A DNA stretch of 10,712 nucleotides from an uncultured Alphaproteobacteria bacterium (GTDB lineage Bacteria > Pseudomonadota > Alphaproteobacteria > Puniceispirillales > Puniceispirillaceae), in contig CAJYBL010000035.1 in the NCBI GenBank assembly GCA_913064995.1, forward strand, positions 1 through 10,712. Direction: 5' to 3'. Made by a program: the position numbers and the translations under genes. The notes under the pieces are model-generated. The model saw only the letters and a program-made list of their open reading frames with translations. It searched no databases and was not told where the DNA came from. How positions within the stretch are numbered: the stretch's first letter is position 1; each line of letters begins with the position of its first letter. This document shows, one piece after another, positions 1-5,737 of this stretch.

Positions 1-2
1 GT

Positions 3-56
3 CAAATGGGCATTCCAGCGGAACGAGCCGTCGTAAAATACCGTCTTGGCAAATGA
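3..56 (+). other. Possible 3' end of an upstream gene (partial, uncertain)
   Basis: The frame from base 3 reads 17 codons to a TGA at 54-56. It gives QMGIPAERAVVKYRLGK with codons common in this genome (GGC, ATT, GCG, GAA, GCC, CGT, CTT), so it could be the C-terminus of a gene that starts outside the window. The other frames compete: frame 1 reads VKWAFQRNEPS and stops at 34-36, and the minus strand has an ATG at 63-61 that opens a 21-codon frame running off the edge. With so few codons I cannot choose between them and I recognise no protein family. Confidence 0.22.
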
Positions 57-62
57 CAATCA

Positions 63-90
63 TTGCAAAATATGTTTGTCTCAAGATAAT
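63..90 (+). promoter_or_regulatory. Possible sigma70-type promoter of chrA
   Basis: TTGCAA (63-68) and GATAAT (85-90) are separated by 16 bp. They match 4 of 6 and 5 of 6 consensus positions. Transcription would begin near base 97, giving a leader of about 30 nt with a weak GAAAG ribosome site at 115-119, nine bases before the TTG start. No regulator operator is obvious. The call is by eye. Confidence 0.3.
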
Positions 91-128
91 TGCCTCACGA
101 ATTTGACCGACACTGAAAGTTTCCATTT

Positions 129-1442
129 TTGACCCAAACCTCGCCCCTATCCAGATCAGATAATATCGGCAGAAAGACGCCGCCACCGCTTTTGCAATCA
201 ACGGCTATCTGGGGCAAGATCGGGCTGTTATCCTTTGGCGGTCCAACAGCGCAGATTGCACTGATGCACCGGCTGATTGTTGCCGAACGACGCTGGCTTA
301 GCGAAGCGCAATTTTTGAATGCGCTTAGTTTTTGCATGTTGCTTCCAGGACCCGAAGCGATGCAGCTAGCCACCTATGTTGGCTGGCGAATTCATGGCAT
401 TCTTGGCGGGCTTGTTGCTGGCTTGCTATTTGTTCTGCCCGGTGCCTTGATCATGCTTTGTATTGGCATTGCCTACGTTTATTTTGGTACTTTTGGCATT
501 ATTGGCGCGCTGTTTTTAGGCGTGAAGGCGGCGATTGTCGTGATTGTTTTGCAGGCATTGATCCGGCTTGCCGGAAAAGCCTTGCAAAGACCGCATCAAT
601 GGGTGATTGCCATCATCGGCTTTTGCGGCATTTTCATTCTTGCCCTGCCCTTTCCCCTGATCATTGCAATGGCGGCGATCTATGGCTTTGCCAACAATCG
701 CCAACTCCAAGCAACCAAAAAATTGCTGCCTTTGCCAAACGGCAAAGACTCGGCCAAAACCGTCTTGATTTGGGTTGGCATTTGGTGGGGGCCATTATTA
801 GCAATTGATCTTTTTGCCGATTCGCCTTTGCTTGCCGAAATTGGCTATTTCTTCAGCAAGCTTGCGGTGGTGACTTTTGGCGGCGCCTATGCGGGTCTTG
901 CCTATATGGCGCAAGATGTCGTTGGCCACCTTGGCTGGCTGCAACCGGCTGAAATGATGGACGGGCTTGGCCTTGCCGAAACCACCCCCGGGCCATTAAT
1001 CCTTGTGACTGAATTTGTCGGCTTTCTGGCGGCCTTTAAAACAGCGGGCATTGCCCACGGTATCGCAGGGGCCGCCATTGCACTTTGGGCAACTTTCATT
1101 CCCTGTTTTTTATGGATTTTTGCCGGCGCACCCTATCTTGACTGGCTAACATATCAACCACGTTTGCAAGGCGCATTGGCAAGCATTATGGCCGTCGTTG
1201 TTGGCGTGATTGCCAATTTATTTGCGTGGTTTGCGCTGCATTTGTTTTTTGCCGAAACCAGCATGACCAATATTGGCATGATCCACATTCTGACCCCCGA
1301 TCTGGCAAGCCTTGACCTGCGGGTGATTGCGATTACGCTGGTTTGTACATTTCTGGCCTTTGGGCGCGGGCTTGGGCTTTTTTGGCTTTTGGGATTGGCC
1401 GCCTTGGCTGGCGCGATGATGCATCTTATCCCGCTTGGCTAG
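129..1442 (+). CDS. chrA: Chromate transporter, CHR family, long-chain two-domain form
   Basis: This 437-residue, very hydrophobic inner-membrane protein matches ChrA, which exports chromate from the cytoplasm. It has the duplicated build of long-chain CHR proteins. The N-half carries SFGGP (35-39), then ERRW and LLPGPEAMQLATYVGW (71-86). The C-half repeats the pattern with VVTFGG (247-252) and TTPGPLILVTEFVGF (285-299). About ten or more membrane segments can be seen. The start is a TTG: an in-frame TGA at 114-116 lies just upstream and the next ATG (residue 47) would cut into the first motif, although a TTG at codon 22 is also possible. A weak GAAAG sits nine bases before the start. No chrB-like regulator or chromate reductase gene is visible beside it. 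Family assignment is firm; chromate as the physiological substrate is inferred from the family. Confidence 0.93.
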   Translation: MTQTSPLSRSDNIGRKTPPPLLQSTAIWGKIGLLSFGGPTAQIALMHRLIVAERRWLSEAQFLNALSFCMLLPGPEAMQLATYVGWRIHGILGGLVAGLLFVLPGALIMLCIGIAYVYFGTFGIIGALFLGVKAAIVVIVLQALIRLAGKALQRPHQWVIAIIGFCGIFILALPFPLIIAMAAIYGFANNRQLQATKKLLPLPNGKDSAKTVLIWVGIWWGPLLAIDLFADSPLLAEIGYFFSKLAVVTFGGAYAGLAYMAQDVVGHLGWLQPAEMMDGLGLAETTPGPLILVTEFVGFLAAFKTAGIAHGIAGAAIALWATFIPCFLWIFAGAPYLDWLTYQPRLQGALASIMAVVVGVIANLFAWFALHLFFAETSMTNIGMIHILTPDLASLDLRVIAITLVCTFLAFGRGLGLFWLLGLAALAGAMMHLIPLG

Positions 1443-1554
1443 ATTGCTTAAGGGCGGTTTTATCGCGATCAGCAATTGCCTTTCCAGTCAAGCTTGGCCA
1501 TAAAGACCGCAATAAATTTAACCTTTCTGCTAAGCAGGATTGGCAAGCCATATC
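1443..1554. other. chrA-purH intergenic region
   Basis: This 112-bp gap holds no gene I can support. A weak promoter-like pair, TTGCCT (1476-1481) and CATAAA (1499-1504), is spaced 17 bp apart and could serve purH. A short inverted repeat CTGCT-A-AGCAG lies at 1527-1537, 17 bases before the purH ATG. I see no T-tract terminator after chrA, so read-through into purH is possible. Confidence 0.3.
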
Positions 1555-3138
1555 ATGACCTCTTCATCATCTGTTCCTATTCGCCGCGCCCTTTTTTCGG
1601 TTTCAGACAAAACCGGCCTAATAGAGCTTGCCACTCGGCTTGCCGCGGCCAAAATTGATCTTTTATCAACCGGCGGGACGGCCAGCCTGCTTCGCGATGC
1701 CGGCCTCCGTGTTACCGATGTTGCCGATGTAACCGGATTTCCTGAAATCATGGGCGGACGCGTCAAAACGCTTCACCCCAAAATTCATGGTGGGTTGCTG
1801 GCGCGGCGCGACCTTGATGACCATGTTGCCGCCATGACGGCTCAAGGCATCGAGGGAATTGACCTTCTGGTGGTAAATCTCTATCCGTTTGAAGATACAT
1901 TAGCGCAAACCAGTGACCATGATTCGCTTGTTGAAAAAATTGATATTGGCGGGCCTGCAATGCTGCGCGCTGCGGCCAAGAACCATGATTTTTTAACCGT
2001 TCTTTGTGACCCTGCCGATTATGGTGATGTTGCTGATGCTATCGAAAATCAGGGCGGAACAGACCTCGCGCTTCGCCGGCGACTGGCGGCAAAAACCTTT
2101 GCCCGCACGGCCGCTTATGACAGCGCCATTTCAGGATGGATGGCAACAAGCCTTGGTGAAGACCTGCCGCAAGTCACATCAACCGCTGGCCGGAAAATCA
2201 TTGATTTGCGCTATGGCGAAAACCCGCATCAGCAAGCCGCCCTTTATAAAACCGGCCAGAACCGACCCGGGGTTGCCTCGGCTTTGCAAATTCAGGGCAG
2301 GCCATTATCCTATAACAATATCAATGATACCGATGCGGCGTTTGAACTTGTTGCCGAATTCGACAAGCCAACGATCGCCATTATCAAACATGCCAATCCG
2401 TGCGGCGTGGCAAGCGGTGAAAAACTTGTAGCGGCATGGCAAACCGCATTGGCGGCTGATCCTGTTAGCGCTTTTGGCGGTATCATTGCCATGAACCGGC
2501 CACTTGATGCCGAAACCGCCACCGCCGTTGCCAGCATTTTTACCGAAGTGGTGATTGCCCCTGATGCCAGCGATGAGGCCAAGGCCATTATGGCGGCAAA
2601 GCCCAATCTGCGGCTGCTAATCACCGGCGACATGCCCGATCGAAACACAAGCAGCATCAAAATCAAATCGGTTGCGGGTGGGTTTTTGGCGCAATCCCAC
2701 GATGGCGGCATGGTCAGTGCTGACGATCTGAAAATCGTCACCAAACGCGCCCCAAGCCCATCGGAAATTACCGATATGCTGTTTGCGTGGAAAGTCACCA
2801 AACATGTGAAATCAAATGCCATTGTTTTTGTGAAAGACGCCAGCACCGCCGGCATTGGCGCCGGCCAGATGAGCCGTGTTGACGCCGCCCGCATTGCCGT
2901 TCAAAAGGCGTCGGACATTGCCGAAATCCATGGATGGCCGCAATCCCGCACGATTGGATCAGTCGCGGCGTCAGATGCGTTTTTCCCATTTGCCGATGGT
3001 CTTGAAGCCTTGATCAAAGCGGGGGCAACCGCGGTGATTCAACCTGGCGGATCAGTTAAGGATAATGACGTGATTGCGGCGGCTGATGCTGCCGGTCTTG
3101 CCATGGTATTTACCGGCATGCGCCACTTTAATCATTAA
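1555..3138 (+). CDS. purH: Bifunctional AICAR formyltransferase / IMP cyclohydrolase
   Basis: The 527-residue product catalyses the last two steps of de novo purine synthesis in the cytoplasm: formylation of AICAR by 10-formyl-tetrahydrofolate, then ring closure to IMP. The N-terminal MGS-like cyclohydrolase domain shows SVSDKTGL (15-22), LLSTGGTAS (36-44) and the stretch from TGFPEIMGG to HGGLL (60-82). The transformylase domain shows RYGENPHQ (219-226), the catalytic Lys278-His279 in KHANPCG, DPVSAFGG, then IQPGGSVKD and a terminal RHFNH. Length and motifs are those of an intact enzyme. I chose ATG 1555 because MTSSSSVPIRRALFSVSDKT matches usual PurH N-termini; an in-frame TTG at 1540 adds five residues but has AGGA touching it, too close to act as a ribosome site. 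The ribosome site for ATG 1555 is weak (GGCAAG). The gene converges on mutY, with 24 bp between stop codons. Confidence 0.97.
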   Translation: MTSSSSVPIRRALFSVSDKTGLIELATRLAAAKIDLLSTGGTASLLRDAGLRVTDVADVTGFPEIMGGRVKTLHPKIHGGLLARRDLDDHVAAMTAQGIEGIDLLVVNLYPFEDTLAQTSDHDSLVEKIDIGGPAMLRAAAKNHDFLTVLCDPADYGDVADAIENQGGTDLALRRRLAAKTFARTAAYDSAISGWMATSLGEDLPQVTSTAGRKIIDLRYGENPHQQAALYKTGQNRPGVASALQIQGRPLSYNNINDTDAAFELVAEFDKPTIAIIKHANPCGVASGEKLVAAWQTALAADPVSAFGGIIAMNRPLDAETATAVASIFTEVVIAPDASDEAKAIMAAKPNLRLLITGDMPDRNTSSIKIKSVAGGFLAQSHDGGMVSADDLKIVTKRAPSPSEITDMLFAWKVTKHVKSNAIVFVKDASTAGIGAGQMSRVDAARIAVQKASDIAEIHGWPQSRTIGSVAASDAFFPFADGLEALIKAGATAVIQPGGSVKDNDVIAAADAAGLAMVFTGMRHFNH

Positions 3139-3158
3139 AAGCGCAATCATCAAAGGTC

Positions 3159-3170
3159 GCCGCTAGCGGC
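3159..3170. other. 12-bp perfect palindrome at the purH/mutY convergent junction
   Basis: GCCGCTAGCGGC is its own reverse complement and contains the mutY stop codon (TAG on the minus strand, 3165-3163). It lies 20 bp past the purH stop. There is no T-tract on either side, so it does not look like an intrinsic terminator, and as an RNA hairpin the loop would have to open out. It may be chance. Confidence 0.3.
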
Positions 3171-4269
3171 TGGCATGTAGCGGTAACGGCATTGCCGCAG
3201 CGGCTTTCCATATTTTACGCATCAGGCTTGGCAAATCGGCCGGGCGCGGCTTTGCCCAATGGCCTTTGATATCACCTGCGATTGGTTGCGGTGTCCCCTC
3301 AATGCTGGCAAGGCAAATTTTCATCTCAAGCGCAAAATGCGTAAAGACATGCAAAACAGGTTCATCGTGCAAAACCCAATCAGCGGCAAATGGTGCCATT
3401 GTCTGATCAAGATTTTGATCCACCTGTTTTGACGCAAGGCCAATTTCAGGAAAAGCCAGCATACCGCCAAGCAGCCCTTGATCGGGGCGGCGATGCAAAA
3501 ATATTTCGCCTTGATCATTGACCGCCACAAAGGCAATCGCCCGCCGAACTGGTTTGGGTGTTTTGACCGGTTTGACCGGCAATTGATCAACCAAGCCGCG
3601 CGCCAAAGCCTGACATGATTCGGCAAAACAACAGCCATCACAAAGCGGCTGTTTCGGTGTGCAGACCGCATTGGCAAAATCCATCAAGGCTTGCGGCCAA
3701 TCCGATGGGCGATCAACCGGCAAAATAGCCGCATAGGCCACAGCAATTTCGGTTTTGGCCGCTGGAAGCGGGGTTGTAATCGCAAAATAGCGGCTGAATA
3801 GCCGTTCGATATTCCCATCAACAACCACCGCCTGCTGGCCAAACGCGATAGCAGCGATCGCACCGGCGGTATAGGGGCCAACGCCCGGAAGAGCACGCAA
3901 ATCAGCAACAGCATTGGCATGGCGATGATCACCGGAAAATTGTCCGCCCCATTCAGTCGCCACCATCACCGCAGCTTTATGCAGATTGCGCGCGCGGGCG
4001 TAATAGCCAAGACCAGCCCATGCTGCCAACACATCATCAAGCGGTGCTGAGGCAAGGTCATTGATGGTTGGCCAGCGGCGGGTAAAATCGAGAAAATAGG
4101 GAATCACCGTTGCCACAACGGTTTGCTGAAGCATGATTTCCGACAGCCAAACATGATAGGCAGGGGCTAAATCTGGCCAGCGGCGACGCCACGGTAAATC
4201 GCGCCCATGCTTGTCATACCATCCAAACAAAGCGGCCGTTGGGAATGTTTGCGATTTTTGATTACCCAC
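3163..4269 (-). CDS. mutY: Adenine DNA glycosylase MutY
   Basis: MutY removes adenine paired with 8-oxoguanine and so prevents G:C to T:A transversions. The 368-residue protein has the full family layout. The catalytic glutamate is E44 in SEIMLQQT; the helix-hairpin-helix LPGVGPYTAGAI is at 127-138; the catalytic aspartate is D151 in VDGNIERL. The 4Fe-4S ligands C203, C210, C213 and C219 keep the exact C-X6-C-X2-C-X5-C spacing, with an extra Cys at 214. The C-terminal NUDIX-like domain, which reads 8-oxoG, has RRPDQGLLGGMLAFP (260-274) and the FTH loop (309-311), a threonine form of the FSH loop. The start is GTG at 4269; AGGA lies nine bases upstream, and no ATG precedes it in frame nearby. 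It is transcribed divergently from dciA. Confidence 0.97.
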   Translation of the reverse strand: MGNQKSQTFPTAALFGWYDKHGRDLPWRRRWPDLAPAYHVWLSEIMLQQTVVATVIPYFLDFTRRWPTINDLASAPLDDVLAAWAGLGYYARARNLHKAAVMVATEWGGQFSGDHRHANAVADLRALPGVGPYTAGAIAAIAFGQQAVVVDGNIERLFSRYFAITTPLPAAKTEIAVAYAAILPVDRPSDWPQALMDFANAVCTPKQPLCDGCCFAESCQALARGLVDQLPVKPVKTPKPVRRAIAFVAVNDQGEIFLHRRPDQGLLGGMLAFPEIGLASKQVDQNLDQTMAPFAADWVLHDEPVLHVFTHFALEMKICLASIEGTPQPIAGDIKGHWAKPRPADLPSLMRKIWKAAAAMPLPLHASR

Positions 4270-4471
4270 GCGATTATATCCTGTTATCCGAAAATCTGAT
4301 TTGGCGTTGTGAATGTCTATCTTTTTGTTTGGCCTGTGTTGTTTGGCCTATTTGTTTTGGCATATTTTGTATCAGGGATCGGTCATGCTAGTATATTCGG
4401 CAATTGGGTCAAGTCGCCCAAAACCCTTTATTCTTATTCATCAACCAACAATTGAACCGGCATCGTAAATT
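4270..4471. promoter_or_regulatory. Divergent mutY-dciA intergenic region
   Basis: This 202-bp gap must hold the start signals of both mutY (-) and dciA (+). For dciA the best pair I see is TTGTAT (4368-4373) and TATATT (4392-4397), 18 bp apart, with a leader of about 70 nt. For mutY I see no convincing -35/-10 pair. The gap also holds three TTGTTTGGCCT-like direct repeats (4325-4361) and an inverted repeat TTGGG-N8-CCCAA (4404-4421) that would fall in the dciA leader. No gene or RNA gene is recognisable. Confidence 0.4.
4325..4361. repeat. Three short direct repeats, TTGTTTGGCCT type
   Basis: TTGTTTGGCCT occurs exactly at 4325-4335 and 4339-4349, a 14-bp period. A third degenerate copy, TTGTTTTGGC, is at 4352-4361, a 13-bp step. 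The array sits upstream of the possible dciA promoter and in the mutY upstream region. Such iteration could be a protein-binding array, but the size is small enough that chance or slippage is possible. Confidence 0.5.
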
Positions 4472-4969
4472 ATGGTGAAACCGCCCAAAAACCGATTAAA
4501 TAAAATGCGGCGGCTATCGACCATGATCGAACCTATGGTCGCGCCATCGGCGAATGAGCGTGGTTTTGCGATTAGCCGCCTTATTTCGCATTGGCATGAT
4601 ATTGTTGGCGATACGGCTGCATGGTGCCGACCGGCAGATATTCACTTTCCACGTGGTAGCCGCAATAACGGAACACTGAAATTGCAAATCACCTCGGGCC
4701 GCGGCCCACAAGCCCAAGCAATGTCAGCCCAGATCATTGATCAGGTAAATGCCGCCTTTGGATATCAGGCTGTTGGCCGCATCACCCTTGTGCAGAATCT
4801 GCCGCCATCAGCCCCCAAAACGCCGCCCAAAAAACCGGCCACAATTTCGGATGCGCCTGATGTTTGGACGCTTGATGAAAAACTGAAACATATCAAATCA
4901 CCCGAACTGCGCGCGGCGCTTCGGCGGCTAGGCGGGCCGGTTGGCGACGATGATGGTGCAAAGAATTAA
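4472..4969 (+). CDS. dciA: DciA-type DUF721 protein, predicted replicative helicase loader
   Basis: The 165-residue product matches the DUF721 family. Members named DciA load the DnaB helicase in the many bacteria that lack DnaC or DnaI. Seen here are a basic N-terminus (KNRLNKMRR), then the family core from ERGFA (29-33) through a conserved tryptophan and IVG (W41, 44-46) to a KH-like core ending near residue 109. A proline/lysine-rich linker (111-123) and a short acidic and basic tail (VWTLDEKLKH, RAALRRLGG) follow. The ATG at 4472 has no clear ribosome site; in-frame ATGs at 4505 and 4523 are alternatives, but the longer form keeps the basic tract and PM-VAP run usual before the core. It sits between mutY and the DsbA-like gene, the usual place in alphaproteobacteria. 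The family call is strong; helicase loading rests on studied relatives. Confidence 0.88.
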   Translation: MVKPPKNRLNKMRRLSTMIEPMVAPSANERGFAISRLISHWHDIVGDTAAWCRPADIHFPRGSRNNGTLKLQITSGRGPQAQAMSAQIIDQVNAAFGYQAVGRITLVQNLPPSAPKTPPKKPATISDAPDVWTLDEKLKHIKSPELRAALRRLGGPVGDDDGAKN

Positions 4970-5031
4970 CGCAAAAGACCAACGCTAAGGATTGGCATCC
5001 AAATTAAATGCGATTGTCCCGAAATCGTGCA

Positions 5032-5060
5032 TTGCCCCGCTTTTCCCCTTGGATTATGAT
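5032..5060 (+). promoter_or_regulatory. Possible promoter of the DsbA-like gene
   Basis: TTGCCC (5032-5037) and TATGAT (5055-5060) are 17 bp apart, matching 4 of 6 and 5 of 6 consensus positions. The expected transcript start, about seven bases after the -10 box, falls on the ATG at 5067. If real, this promoter would give a leaderless mRNA covering the DsbA-like gene and smc. Confidence 0.33.
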
Positions 5061-5066
5061 TGCTCC

Positions 5067-5702
5067 ATGATGAAACAAAACCAAATGAATTTCGCCCTTG
5101 ATCGCCGCGCTATCCTGCTGGGGGGTGCTGCGATGACGCTGTTGCCAACCGCTGCCTTTGCCCTTGAGCCAACGATCGCGCATGTGACCTCACCGCGCGT
5201 TCTTGGCAAGGATGATGCCCAGATCAAAGTTGTTGAATTTTTTTCAATGACCTGTTCGCATTGCGCCAGTTTTCACAACAATACCTTTCCCGATGTGAAA
5301 ACACGGCTGATTGATACTGGCATGGTGCGGTTTGAGATGCAGCCTTTCCCGCTTGATCAAATTGCGCTCCGTGGCCATGCACTGGCACGGGCTTTGCCAA
5401 AAAATAAATATTTTCCAATGATTTCGATGCTGTTGAAAGATATTGACCGCTGGGCACGTAATCCTGATCCGCTTGCCGCCTTGTCGCAAATGGCGCGGCT
5501 TGCCGGAATGAGCGCCGCCGATTTTGACGCAGTGATGGGCAATAGACCCCTTCTTGAAGCGATTGTTGAAATGCGTCAGAAAGCCTATAAAAGCTGGGAA
5601 ATACAATCGACACCATCTTTTGTGGTCAATGACAAAACCATCATTTCTGGCGATCTGTCATATGAAGATTTTGCTGCCAAGATAAATGCAACGGACGCCT
5701 GA
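5067..5702 (+). CDS. Secreted DsbA-family thiol:disulfide oxidoreductase
   Basis: The 211-residue product is a thioredoxin-fold protein of the DsbA type, expected to oxidise or shuffle disulfides in periplasmic proteins. The N-terminus is a signal peptide: twin arginines R13-R14 in LDRRAILLGG, a hydrophobic core, and a likely cleavage site after AFA (30-32). The active site is C63-S-H-C66 in a FFSMTCSHC context. The helical insertion follows, and the cis-proline is P183 in STPSF. No lipobox is present. An upstream in-frame TTG at 4992 would add 25 residues before the signal peptide, so I prefer ATG 5067; ATG 5070 and ATG 5085 are possible. No well-placed ribosome site precedes 5067. The gene lies 97 bp after dciA and 31 bp before smc. 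No dsbB is in the window, so its redox partner is unknown and I give no symbol. Confidence 0.88.
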   Translation: MMKQNQMNFALDRRAILLGGAAMTLLPTAAFALEPTIAHVTSPRVLGKDDAQIKVVEFFSMTCSHCASFHNNTFPDVKTRLIDTGMVRFEMQPFPLDQIALRGHALARALPKNKYFPMISMLLKDIDRWARNPDPLAALSQMARLAGMSAADFDAVMGNRPLLEAIVEMRQKAYKSWEIQSTPSFVVNDKTIISGDLSYEDFAAKINATDA

Positions 5703-5721
5703 TCTCAGACGTCACTAATGA

Positions 5722-5737
5722 CAGGTTGTTAATGTGA
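5722..5737 (+). promoter_or_regulatory. smc ribosome site with overlapping ATG-TGA start-stop
   Basis: CAGG (5722-5725) lies eight bases before the GTG start (5734) and six before an out-of-frame ATG (5732-5734) that is followed at once by TGA (5735-5737). The ATG shares its last base with the smc start. Ribosomes choosing the ATG would stop after one codon, which could lower smc translation. The alternative is that the ATG is never used. Confidence 0.4.

Noticed and set aside
1..63. Start of a divergent minus-strand gene (ATG at 63-61 running off the edge)
   Set aside because: Only 21 codons are visible, there is no ribosome site, and it overlaps a competing plus-strand frame that looks at least as coding.
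332..808. 158-residue plus-strand frame inside chrA
   Set aside because: It runs in another frame of a clear CHR-family gene, is rich in Trp, Cys and His in an unnatural way, and has no ribosome site.
2310..2894. 194-residue open frame on the minus strand inside purH
   Set aside because: It is antisense to the well-conserved transformylase domain, has no recognisable motif, and its length follows from the codon bias of purH.
4273..4278. Perfect TATAAT on the minus strand just before mutY
   Set aside because: It ends only three bases before the GTG, so transcription would start inside the gene, and there is no -35 box at 16-18 bp. It more likely just fills the spacer between AGGA and the start.
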